From NCBI RefSeq assembly GCF_000186865.1, contig NW_008705572.1:1101249-1165248 (forward strand): DNA of 64,000 bases, in the 5' to 3' direction. This document shows, piece by piece, positions 43,560-52,235 of the stretch (position 1 is its first letter; each line of letters opens with the position of its first letter). The notes beneath the pieces are model-generated. The model did no database searches, was not told the origin of the DNA, and saw nothing but the letters and a program-made list of their open reading frames with translations. Position numbers and translations under genes: made by a program. The DNA comes from Aureococcus anophagefferens (taxonomy: Eukaryota > Sar > Pelagophyceae > Pelagomonadales > Pelagomonadaceae).

Positions 43560-44121
43560 CGAGCTTCACCGAAGGCGCTGGGTCGACTTCGGGGCCGCTG
43601 AGGCGTCCTCGCGCCGGGCCGCGGCCGGGGGTCCAGGCTTGGGCCCGGCCCGGTCGAGCCGATCCTCTCGAACACCTCTTGATTTCAACATCCAGCATGG
43701 GCCCGTGTCCGTCACGTGACTCGCGTGTACTACTTTGTCTCGCAACTTCGCAACCCCCGTCAACCCTCCCCATCGCCTCTGCCACCTCCCACTACCTATT
43801 GCGCGCGCCCTCCCCGGACTTGATCGGCTCCGCGGAGGCTGCGGACGCCCCCCGGCCGAAGCGGCCGAATCTAATGCCAAAAATCACTCTCAAAAGCCCC
43901 CAGAACCCATCTCGGCCCCCTCCCCCGCCTCCCATCCGACCGCAACCCCAATACAACACCCACCAACCCACCGCGCACCTCCCGAAGCGGATATCCGGCC
44001 GAAACGGGACGATCGCCCGACCGCAAGATCCCGCCCGACCAACAGCAACTCGAAATTCCCGCGCGACCTTTCCGAACACCCCCACTCACCCCTCAACTCC
44101 CTCCGCAGACACTCAATCACA
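43560..44121 (+). promoter_or_regulatory. pyrimidine-rich 5' region of LHC gene 2
   Basis: From about 43740 the plus strand becomes markedly C- and A-rich and G-poor (runs of CCTCCC, CAACCC, ACCCACC) up to the ATG at 44122. A milder version precedes LHC gene 1. This probably represents promoter plus 5' UTR of a highly expressed gene. No TATA box or defined motif identified. Confidence 0.4.
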
Positions 44122-44754
44122 ATGAAGCTCGCCCTCGCCCTCGCTCTCGTCGCCCCCGCCGCCGCCTTCCAGGCGCCGGCCACCCAGAAGGCGTCCGTCG
44201 TCGTCAAGGACTCCATCGGCGTCGACCCCGGCCCGATCGAGCCCTCCGGCCTCTTCTGGGAGGACAAGGAGTCCCTCGCGCGCCGCCGCGCCGTCGAGAT
44301 CAAGCACGGCCGCATCTCCATGATGGCGTTCCTCGGCATGATGGTCCAGGAGCTCGGCATCACCTTCCCGGGCTCGATCAACCTCGACGGCTCGGTCCAG
44401 TTCTCGGACATCCTCAAGGACGGCATGGGCTTCGCCGCCCTCGCCAACGTGCCGACGCTCGGCCTCGTGCAGATCCTCGCCTTCGGCGGCATCGCCGAGA
44501 CGGTCGCCATGCCCGCCACGGAGTACACGGGCGGCCCCCAGAACCTCCCCGGCGGCTACGACGGCTCCGCGGGCACCATCCCCGGCGGCTACCCCTTCAC
44601 GACCCAGATCGAGGACCCCACGGCCCGCACGCGCGCGCTCACCTGCGAGCTCCAGAACGGCCGCGCCGCCATGATGGGCGTCACGGGCGCGATGATGCAC
44701 TCCCAGCTCGACTCGTGCGACCACCACTTCTTCTACCCCATCACGCACAACTAA
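44122..44754 (+). CDS. fucoxanthin-chlorophyll a/c light-harvesting protein 2
   Basis: 210 residues. MKLALALALVAPAAAFQAPA is the ER signal with an AAAFQAP-type plastid cleavage motif. LHC helix 1 is RRAVEIKHGRISMMAFLGMM and helix 3 LTCELQNGRAAMMGVTGAMM. FALANVPTLGLVQILAFGGI-like sequence between them is helix 2 (in window: AALANVPTLGLVQILAFGGI). Typical FCP length, shorter than LHC gene 1 and clearly a different subfamily. Thylakoid antenna protein. Highly biased C-ending codons. Confidence 0.95.
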   Translation: MKLALALALVAPAAAFQAPATQKASVVVKDSIGVDPGPIEPSGLFWEDKESLARRRAVEIKHGRISMMAFLGMMVQELGITFPGSINLDGSVQFSDILKDGMGFAALANVPTLGLVQILAFGGIAETVAMPATEYTGGPQNLPGGYDGSAGTIPGGYPFTTQIEDPTARTRALTCELQNGRAAMMGVTGAMMHSQLDSCDHHFFYPITHN

Positions 44755-44889
44755 GCGTCGCGTGACGACCGCGGCCGGCCCGCGCGAAGAACAAGAACCT
44801 CCAATGCTGTACGGTGCCCCGTCGACCCCCGGGTCGTTGCCGGAAAGTGTGTAAATACTGTCGCACCTCTACTTTTGTGTCGGCGCGGG

Positions 44890-44967
44890 AGGTAGGTTCA
44901 TTTCGACGGCTCCCATCGCACGTCCGACAGGTAGGTTCATTTCGACGGCTCCCATCGCACGTCCGAC
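44890..44967. repeat. perfect 39-bp tandem repeat, two copies
   Basis: Copies at 44890-44928 and 44929-44967 start AGGTAGGTTCATTTCGACGG and end CGCACGTCCGAC. They lie in the 425-bp spacer between LHC gene 2 and the exonuclease gene, where I see no gene. Confidence 0.9.
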
Positions 44968-45181
44968 TCCTGAAGGCTCGTCGATCGCCGCGACCGCCGC
45001 GCGCTTCGCGATGCCCGCGGCTGGAAGAGCTCGCGTGCTCCTCGACGAGGCACGTCGAGGCCGGGCGGCGGCGACGGCAGCGCGCAGCTGCAGGGGTCTT
45101 CTCACAGCTCCGGCCCCGTGCAAGTTGACGTGCAACTTGTCAAGTTGATGCTCTGCACGCGGGCGATTGCGAAAAACGCCA

Positions 45182-47013
45182 ATGGAGCAGCCTGCGCAGG
45201 CGCAAGCGTCGAAGAAGGGCGGCCGGCTGAAGAAGCTGCGCAAGTGGGTCGCGCGCGGCGACGTCTACAACAAGGCGCGCCTCGACGAGTGCGTCGCCGC
45301 CGGCCTCGCGCCGCAGCCCACGGCCAAGGTCGTCCCGCCGCAGAGCGGCGGCCGCGTCGCGCACATGAAGAAGGACGTCGGCGGCCTCGTCTGGCGCGTG
45401 CTGGCGCCGCGCCTCGCCGACGGCTGCTACGTCGAGCCCGAGTCGTCGCGCGACGCGGCCAAGGAGTGGCCGCCGTGGCTCGAGGTCGGCAACGCCGCGG
45501 CCGTCGCGCGGCTCGTGCTCCTGTCCGTCTCGGGCCTCGACGACGCGACCCTGCCGTCCCTGCAGGGCGGCGTCAAGGCCAAGTGCTACGAGACGCGCCA
45601 CGCGCCGGGCGAGCGCCGCGCGCTCGACGCGGTCGCGGCGGCGCCGCCCCCGTGGGAGGCGCCGCCGCCGCGGAAGAAGAAGCGCGGCCGGGGGATCCTC
45701 AGANNNNNNNNNNNNNNNNNNNNNNNNNNNNNNNNNNNNNNNNNNNNNNNNNNTGAGATCGACGCCTCGAGGCCGTCGGCGACTTCCTGCTCTCGCGCGA
45801 GCAGATGGAGGCGAACGAGTACCCGCTGCCGTCGCCGGCGCCGCGCGCCGTCGCCGCGGGCGTGTTCGCCGCGGACACGGCAGAAACCGGCGACGACGGC
45901 GAGGACCTCGGCGCGCCCGCGGACGCGGTCCCCGAAACCGACGCGTGGGCGCTCCCGGCGGCCGCCGCGGCCATCTCCGAGGCGTGCCGCCGCGGCGGCG
46001 AGGGCTGGGCCGAGACCGTCGCCGTCGAGGGCGCGGAAGTCAAGCCCCCGCGGGTCTTCGGCCTCGACTGCGAGATGGTGAAGACGACGCGGGGCTCCGA
46101 GTGCGCGCGGTGCACCGTCGTCGACGGAGCGACGGGCGCCACAGTCCTCGACGAGCTCGTCGCGCCCGGCGCGCCCGTCGTCGACTACTGCACGCAGTGG
46201 AGCGGCATCGACGCCAAGACATTAAAGCACGTCGCGACGACGCTCGACGACGTCCGCGGCGCTTTACTTCGCGAGGTCCGGCCCACGGACGTGCTCGTCG
46301 GCCACGGCCTCGACAACGACCTCCGGTGCCTGCGCCTCGCGCACGGCGCCTGCGCGGACACGGCGCTCCTCTTCGGCCACCCGCGGGGGCCGGGCTACAA
46401 GCGGTCCCTGAAGCACCTCTGCAAGGAGTTCCTGGGCCGCGACGTCCAGTCGGGCGCGCACGACTCCGCCGAGGACGCGACGGGCGCGCTGGACCTCTTC
46501 CGCCTCAAGCTCGACCGGGGCATCGACTTCGGCGCGCGCGGCGCGGGCCTCGCGAAGCGGTCGTCCCTCGAGCGCCTCGCGGCGGGCGGCTGCCGCGTCG
46601 CCGTCGCCGCGGCCGGCGGCGACGCGCTGCGCAAGCTCGCGCGCGGCGCCGTCGCCGCCGTCGCCCCGGGCAAGAAGGAGACGGTCCTCGCCTGCGTCGA
46701 GAAGCAGCTCGCCGCGGGCTGGCACCTCCTCGTGGGCCACGTCGACGTCGCGGGCCGCGCCGACGGCGCCGCGGTCGCGGACGCCGCCGCGAAGCGGCTC
46801 GCGGCGAAGCTGCCCGCGGACGCGCTCCTCGTCGTCGTGTCGCAGCCGGACCTCGCGGAGGTGGACCGCCTCGACCAGCGCCGCAAGGCGGCGACGGACC
46901 ACCGCGCCTCCGCGGTGTGGACCGACGCGCAGGAGGCGGAGCTCCAGGCCGCGCTCAACGCCGCGGCCTTTGGGACCGCGTGGGTCGTCGGGCCGCCGGG
47001 CGCGCCGCCTTAA
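45182..47013 (+). CDS. REX-type (DEDDh) RNA exonuclease, interrupted by an assembly gap
   Basis: From Met at 45182 a basic N-terminal region (KKGGRLKKLRKWVARGDVYN) runs to a block of 50 Ns at 45704-45753; the frame resumes in LLSREQMEANEYPLPSPAPR. The catalytic domain has all three exonuclease motifs: FGLDCEMVKT (Exo I), VGHGLDNDLRCLRL (Exo II) and HDSAEDATGALDLFRLK (Exo III, His of DEDDh). The order and the HDSAEDA form match REXO1/REX3/REX4-like 3'-5' RNA exonucleases acting on rRNA, tRNA or RNA ends. The ~160-residue C-terminal domain is not recognised. Because the gap length is a placeholder, whether the two sides are joined correctly cannot be judged. Confidence 0.85.
45704..45753. other. 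assembly gap, 50 N
   Basis: Fifty consecutive N inside the exonuclease gene. The true length and sequence are unknown. Confidence 1.
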
Positions 47014-47027
47014 TTACAGCCCCCGTT

Positions 47028-47084
47028 CCTGGCAAGTGTAGCCACGATCCCGTGCCGAGGGTAACATGGGCTAACCTTGCCAGG
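47028..47084. repeat. imperfect inverted repeat, 16-bp arms
   Basis: CCTGGCAAGTGTAGCC at 47028-47043 pairs with GGCTAACCTTGCCAGG at 47069-47084 with two mismatches, loop 25 nt. It starts 15 bp after the exonuclease stop and may be a 3'-UTR hairpin or a remnant of a small mobile element. Confidence 0.55.
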
Positions 47085-47249
47085 GTGCGTGGGAGGAAGG
47101 GCTGCGCTCGCGCTCTGCGAGGCAGTCCTCGAGGTCGACGACCTCGAGCGGACGTACGCGTCGCTGCTGCGGCGGCGATCGCTCAGGCAACACTCGATCG
47201 AGTCAGGTAAAAAGCAGAACCTCGACGACGTACGGCCAACCGACCAGAT

Positions 47250-48356
47250 ATGCTTCGACAGCAGCGGCTCGAACGCTTGGCTCGCGCCGCCGCAGAGGTA
47301 GGGGCATTGCTCTCGACGGACGACGACCCGAACGACCCGCTCCCCGACGAGAGCCGACGAATCCTCCAAGACGCGCTAGAAGCGCTCCAGGAGGCGCGCG
47401 ACCTCACCGAGGCCTCCGCCCCGAAGCGGTCCAAGAATTCGCCGCGCTGGTTCCGGGGCGATGTGCTGCGGCTCGTGTTGTCCTTTGCGGGCGCGTCGAG
47501 CCTCGCGCGCGTCGCCGCGGCGAGCCGGGCCGCCGCGGCCGCCGCGGCCGGCGCCTGGGCGGACCTCCTGCGGCGGGAGGCGCCGAGCGTCCACGCCGTG
47601 GTGGGATCGTCGAGCGCACCGATCATGCGACGCTTCTACCTCAAGATCGTGAGATCCGGCCCCGCGACGCCGCCGCGGCCCCCGCGCATCCACGGCTGCG
47701 TCGAGTTCCTCGTCGACGGCGTCGTCAAAGCGTCGAGCACGGCGCCATTCGGGGATGCGGGGTCGCGGGGCTGCTCCATGCACGTCTTCGACCCGCCTGT
47801 GGCATTCCGGACGAAGTCCGACCGCATCGGCGGCAACGTGGCCTACGGCGGCGACATGCGGGCCATCAACCAGGACTTCGAAGTGCGGGCCGTCGCGGTC
47901 GCGGACAAGTACGCCTGCTCCTGGACGGGGCATACAGACGAGCGCCTTCAGTGGCTGATGATCAACCCGGTCGCTCACCGCCACCAGCCCTACTTTCACT
48001 CCATACTCGCGGTGCTCGAGACGCACGTGCCCCTCGACGAGGACTGTAGCGTGTGCGCCATCGATCGGTCGCTCTGCGACGCGCCGAGCGGCGAGGGGCG
48101 CCGCAGCGATCTGACGACGGTGTTTATGATGCGCAAGGACCGGTCCAAGACCGACCAGCACGTCTTCGAGCTCCACGCGGTGCTCCTGGCGCGGACGTCC
48201 TGGGACTACAGCGACGACACGGGCGGCCTCTTCTCCTACGGAGACCCCGACCCGATGAACAATGAAGCGTGGGCGGACGCGTTCTGGCGGGAGTCGTGGC
48301 GGCCGAACGCGCGCGGCGACCCCGCGCTCCCCTGGAAGCGCATCGACGGCTGGTAA
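47250..48356 (+). CDS. F-box-like protein, function unknown
   Basis: 368 residues. After a Glu/Leu-rich helical start, residues about 65-115 (FRGDVLRLVLSFAGASSLAR, VAAASRAAAAAAAGAWADLL) have the look of an F-box. The rest is a globular domain with FLVDGVVKASSTAPFGDAGS, VAYGGDMRAINQDFEVRAVA and many aromatic residues, not recognised. If the F-box is real the protein would be an SCF ubiquitin-ligase adaptor. Codon use is less extreme than neighbours. The stop lies 45 bp from the convergent CCCH protein gene. Confidence 0.62.
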   Translation: MLRQQRLERLARAAAEVGALLSTDDDPNDPLPDESRRILQDALEALQEARDLTEASAPKRSKNSPRWFRGDVLRLVLSFAGASSLARVAAASRAAAAAAAGAWADLLRREAPSVHAVVGSSSAPIMRRFYLKIVRSGPATPPRPPRIHGCVEFLVDGVVKASSTAPFGDAGSRGCSMHVFDPPVAFRTKSDRIGGNVAYGGDMRAINQDFEVRAVAVADKYACSWTGHTDERLQWLMINPVAHRHQPYFHSILAVLETHVPLDEDCSVCAIDRSLCDAPSGEGRRSDLTTVFMMRKDRSKTDQHVFELHAVLLARTSWDYSDDTGGLFSYGDPDPMNNEAWADAFWRESWRPNARGDPALPWKRIDGW

Positions 48357-48401
48357 GATACCCTCGGTCTGTTTTAGGAGGAGGGCGACGGCGCGCGCGA
48401 C

Positions 48402-50474
48402 TCACTCCGCGACCTCGCCCGCGTCGGCCATGGCCGCGTCCTCCGCCGCGGGCGCGGCCGCCGCCGGGACCTCCGGCGCGGCGTTGGCCTCGTTCTCCTC
48501 GGCGAGCCAGGCGGCGGGCAGGTCCGTCTCGAGCTCCGCGCCCGCGTGGAGGTGGAGGTACTTGGAGAGCCGCTTCGAGAAGTCGGGGCCCGCGCGCGCG
48601 GCGCCCTCCGTCGCCGCCGCGAGGAGCCAGGGCGGCGAGTCGAGCGGCAGCTCCTCGCAGCCCCAGGTCGTCACCTTCGTGGAACCCTCGTCGACGGGCT
48701 CGAGGAGCCAGCAGTGGACGACGGCCGCGGACCGGCCGTACGCCGCGTGCTCGGGCACCAAGGCGGACGTCACCGTGAAGCGGAGCCGCAGCCAGGCGTC
48801 CTTGGCGGCGCCGAGGGCCGGCGGCGCGCGGCGCCAGGCGACGATGCAGGCGCGGTCGTGGGGCGGCAGGAAGGGCGCCGCGACCGCGCCGCGCTCGTGG
48901 ACGAGCGCCGTCCGCGCGTCGTAGCGGTAGACGACGTGCGCCGCGCACGTGAGCTTGTCGGCGTGGAGCGACGGGTGGGGCGGGTCCGCGAGGACGCGCG
49001 CGAGCACGCCTAAGCCCCGGGGCACGACGAGCTGGCTGAAGGCCAACGGCGCGTCGCCGTCCGCGTACGCGCGGGATCCGCCGGACCGCGGCATTGCGGC
49101 GAACTTGGCCGCGTCGGCGCCGTGCCACGTCGCGTCCTCGGTCACGGGCGTCTCGACGACGTTCTCCCAGGCGCGGAGCTCGCGCACGTTGGGCATGCAG
49201 CGCACGGCCTCCTTGATCTTCTTCTTGATGAACCGCTTCACGTGGAGCGCGTCCGACGGCAGCGGCGGGCTCTTGCGGAGCTTGGCCTCGTTGGCGACGC
49301 GCTCGCGCTCCTCGCGCTCCTGGGCCGCGGCGGCGGCCTTGGCCTGGGCGTCGTTCTCCGTGACCTGCTTCCAGGGGTCCGCGAAGGTCTCCGTGTCCAT
49401 CATCGACTTCTCGAGCTCGGACACGGCCGTGCCGTCGTAGGTGACGCCGCTCGCGGCCTCGCCGGGGAGGTACTTGCGGAGCACGCCCATCATGTAGCCG
49501 CCCTTGTTCCGGATGTTGGAGTTGGGGTCCTCCATGGCCTCGCGGAACTCGTGGAGCGCGGCCATCGCGTGCTTCGGGTTCAGCCGGAGGATCGTCTTGA
49601 TGTGGCGCGTGTCGATGTGGCCGTGGCAGCCGGGGATGGCGAGGATGGCCTGGCGGTAGGACTCGGGCAGCGGCTCGAGGATGGGCAGGATCTCGTCGAT
49701 CTCTTCTTGGGTGGCGGGCTTGGGCGCGACGCGCTGGCGCTCGTCGCGCGTCATCCCAAAGCCCAGGCTCTTCTGGCGCGCGTTGTACTCGGCGATGGTC
49801 GTCACGCCGGCCTCGCGGAAGAGCTGGGCCATGCGGTCGCCGTCCTGCGACGGCGCCATGATCTTCGCGCCCGCTGGCAAGGACGCGCCGGAGACCGCGA
49901 GCGCCGCGGGCACGGCTAAATCCTCGCCGATGGCCAGGCCACTCGACGGGTCGATGCCGCTGTGGCTGAAGCGGCACTGGTCGCCGCGCACGCAGCGGCC
50001 GTTCATGAAGTCGCGGCAGACGTCGCCGAGCGTGTTCCGCGTCGGCTGGCGCTGGATCATCGGCCGCGGCGGGCCCCGGTCGTCGCGCGGCGGGCCGCCG
50101 CGGTCGTCGTAGCGGGGCGGGCCCCGGTCGTCGCGGGGCGGCGGGCCCCGGTAGTCGTCGCGGTTCCCGCTGTAGGGGTCCGGCCGCCCGTAGTTGGGCC
50201 GGAAGCTCGGCTCGGGCGTCCGCGACCGCCGGCCGCCGCCGCGGCGGCCGCGGCTCCGCGACCGCGACCGCCGCCGCCCGCGGCTCCGCGACCGCCGCTC
50301 GCGCCGCCGGTCCCGGCTCCGCGACCGCGACCGCCGCTCCCGCCGCTTCCGGTCGCGGGACCGCGACCGCGACCGCTTCTTGTCGCGCTTGCGGTCGCCG
50401 CGCTCGTCGCCGCCGTTCGAGTGCTTGCGCTCGCGCTTCGGCGCCTCCGCGCCGTTCGGCGCCTCCTCGCCCAT
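48402..50474 (-). CDS. SR-like CCCH zinc-finger protein with START-like C-terminal domain
   Basis: 690 residues. Residues about 25-85 are an RS domain; RGG/RDDRGPP repeats follow, then one CCCH finger (CRDFMNGRCVRGDQCRFSH). The middle has SLGFGMTRDERQRV and a helical region (LPILEPLPESYRQAILAIPG, DPNSNIRNKGGYMMGVLRKY), resembling plant and algal RNA-processing proteins. The C-terminal ~220 residues (AWENVVETPVTEDATWHG, AVVHCWLLEPVDEGSTKVTT then GPDFSKRLSKYL) look like a START/SRPBCC lipid-binding domain. The RNA-binding half predicts a nuclear mRNA role. Joining it to a START-like domain is unusual. Confidence 0.75.
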   Translation of the reverse strand: MGEEAPNGAEAPKRERKHSNGGDERGDRKRDKKRSRSRSRDRKRRERRSRSRSRDRRRERRSRSRGRRRSRSRSRGRRGGGRRSRTPEPSFRPNYGRPDPYSGNRDDYRGPPPRDDRGPPRYDDRGGPPRDDRGPPRPMIQRQPTRNTLGDVCRDFMNGRCVRGDQCRFSHSGIDPSSGLAIGEDLAVPAALAVSGASLPAGAKIMAPSQDGDRMAQLFREAGVTTIAEYNARQKSLGFGMTRDERQRVAPKPATQEEIDEILPILEPLPESYRQAILAIPGCHGHIDTRHIKTILRLNPKHAMAALHEFREAMEDPNSNIRNKGGYMMGVLRKYLPGEAASGVTYDGTAVSELEKSMMDTETFADPWKQVTENDAQAKAAAAAQEREERERVANEAKLRKSPPLPSDALHVKRFIKKKIKEAVRCMPNVRELRAWENVVETPVTEDATWHGADAAKFAAMPRSGGSRAYADGDAPLAFSQLVVPRGLGVLARVLADPPHPSLHADKLTCAAHVVYRYDARTALVHERGAVAAPFLPPHDRACIVAWRRAPPALGAAKDAWLRLRFTVTSALVPEHAAYGRSAAVVHCWLLEPVDEGSTKVTTWGCEELPLDSPPWLLAAATEGAARAGPDFSKRLSKYLHLHAGAELETDLPAAWLAEENEANAAPEVPAAAAPAAEDAAMADAGEVAE

Positions 50475-50717
50475 CGTGGGTGCTGCGGCGCGCGGTTTTT
50501 GTGCCGCGGGGTGTGCCGCGCGCGCGATCCGCAGCGACGACGGCCTCGGCGACGCGCTCGATCGGCGCTCGACTCTAGAGCTCGCGACTTCAGGAGCTCG
50601 GCGCCGAGCGGCGCGCGGCTCGGCCCTTGCCACAGGCCGCGTCGTCCGGTGTCGGCGCCGACCAGCGCCGCCGGAGCGCCGCCAGAGAGCGCCGCAGAAG
50701 CACCACAGCTCTCCGAT

Positions 50718-52163
50718 ATGAGCCGCACCTACAGCGAGCTCGACGACAAGGGCGCGCTGCGGCGGCGCGCGGCGGAACTGGGCGCCCGCCAACACTCATC
50801 CTCGTCGCGCGTGGCGCTGGCCACGAGCGTCTCCGGCACGGACGCGCGGCGGCGCCTGAGCCGCTGCTACGCGGCGCTCGCCGGGCGGCCCAAGGCGCCG
50901 GACTGGGCGGCCATCAAGCGGCTCGCGCGCTTCGCGGAGACGGCCGCGAACGCCGCGCAGCCGTCGCCCGGCGGCGAGTCGCCGGACGCGCTCCGCCGCG
51001 AGTCGGCCTTCGTCAAGGCGCACGTCGTCCTCTGCGAGGCGCTCTACCGGTGCGACCTCGGCCGCACGGTGGCGGCGCTCTGCGCCTGCGCGGCCGCGCG
51101 GGGCGCGCTCGTCAACGGCGGCGAGGCCGGGCCGTCGTCGTCGTCCGCGCTCGGCCACGCGCGCGACTTCGCGCGGCGCGCCTACGAGGCGAACCTGAAC
51201 AAGATCCCCGTGCTCTTCGACGTCGACGCCTGCGGCGCGGCGCTCTCCGGCGGCGACGGCGACGGCGCGGGCGACGCGCTCGCGCGCGCGCTCGGCGATC
51301 TGGAGCGCGCGGCGGCGGCCGAGGTCGAGGAGCCCGCGGACGACCACGACGCCGCCGCCGGCGACAAGCCCGTGGGCGTGCGCACGCCGACGCCGCGGCG
51401 CGCCGCGCCCGCCGCGGCGCCCGCGGGGCCGCGCGCGGCGCTGAAGACGGCGGCGGATTTTTTGGAGTGGCTCGACGCGCGCCGCGAGTCCGGCGGCGTC
51501 CTGGTCGTGCTGCTGGGCCGCGCGCGGCCGGCGCTCCTCTTCGCGCGCGCGTCCCGCGAGTTCCGCGGCGCGCCGGCGCCGCGGCCCTGGAGCGCCAAGT
51601 CGCCGCACGACGCCTTCGGCGAGACGGGCGACGAGCCGGTCTTTCGCGCGCTCGCGGCGCGGCCCAAGCAGCCCGAGCGCCTGACGCTCGGCGACGTCCA
51701 CGCGGCCTTCGCCGTCCACGCGGCGGCCGTCGCGGCGAAGCTCGGGGCGTCGGAGCCCGGCGACGGCGCGGTGCGATGGACGACGGCGACGGGCGGACGC
51801 GAGGCGACGTACTTCGCGGCCAAGGGCTGCGCGTCCATCGCCGTGGCGTGCGTCGTACTGGAGGCGCCGGCGCCCGTCGCGCCGGGCCCCCGCGGCGCGC
51901 GCGCGCGCGACCGCGGCCAGGCGTCGCGCGACGCGGCGTGCGCGTCCTTCGCGACGCGATTCGCGCGGCCTTTCCGCGACGCGACCGCGGGCACGCACGT
52001 GCCGCCGTCCCTGTCCCAGTACGTCGGCGACGCGCCGGGGCCGCCGACCCGGAGCGGCTCCCGGGCGGCGTCGGCGCCCGCCGACGCGGGGCCGTCCGCG
52101 CGCGACGTCTCCCGCTGCGACGCGGGGCCGCGGCGCTGGCTCTGCTGCAGCTTTCCCACCTAA
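50718..52163 (+). CDS. unknown protein, 481 residues
   Basis: Starts MSRTYSELDDKGALRRRAAE. The N-terminal half is helical (LSRCYAALAGRPKAPDWAAI, FVKAHVVLCEALYRCDLGRT), then an Ala/Pro-rich linker and a second domain (LDARRESGGVLVVLLGRARP, YFAAKGCASIAVACVVLEAP). The tail is Ser/Arg-rich and ends CCSFPT. No family recognised; no signal peptide. Strong G/C third-position bias argues it is real. Divergent from the CCCH protein gene, with 243 bp between starts. Confidence 0.62.
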   Translation: MSRTYSELDDKGALRRRAAELGARQHSSSSRVALATSVSGTDARRRLSRCYAALAGRPKAPDWAAIKRLARFAETAANAAQPSPGGESPDALRRESAFVKAHVVLCEALYRCDLGRTVAALCACAAARGALVNGGEAGPSSSSALGHARDFARRAYEANLNKIPVLFDVDACGAALSGGDGDGAGDALARALGDLERAAAAEVEEPADDHDAAAGDKPVGVRTPTPRRAAPAAAPAGPRAALKTAADFLEWLDARRESGGVLVVLLGRARPALLFARASREFRGAPAPRPWSAKSPHDAFGETGDEPVFRALAARPKQPERLTLGDVHAAFAVHAAAVAAKLGASEPGDGAVRWTTATGGREATYFAAKGCASIAVACVVLEAPAPVAPGPRGARARDRGQASRDAACASFATRFARPFRDATAGTHVPPSLSQYVGDAPGPPTRSGSRAASAPADAGPSARDVSRCDAGPRRWLCCSFPT

Positions 52164-52170
52164 GTTGCTT

Positions 52171-52235
52171 GTCGTTTTACATCCGAAGTCGCTTTACATC
52201 CGAAGTAGTTTATTTCCGAAGTCGCTTTACAGCCG
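52171..52235. repeat. 16-17-bp tandem repeat x 4 across a stop codon
   Basis: Units start at 52171, 52188, 52205 and 52221 and read GTCGYTTTACATCCGAA or close variants. The last unit contains the stop codon of the CtpA-like gene (52227-52229), so this is another gene-end duplication. Confidence 0.8.

Noticed and set aside
38917..43785. 1622-residue open frame on the minus strand
   Set aside because: It is a shadow of the SulP gene and neighbours in another frame. Its translation is Arg/Ala/Gly nonsense, and stops are rare in all frames of such GC-rich DNA. The same applies to the long frames at 20398-22851, 6273-8948, 24323-26776 and 29053-31860.
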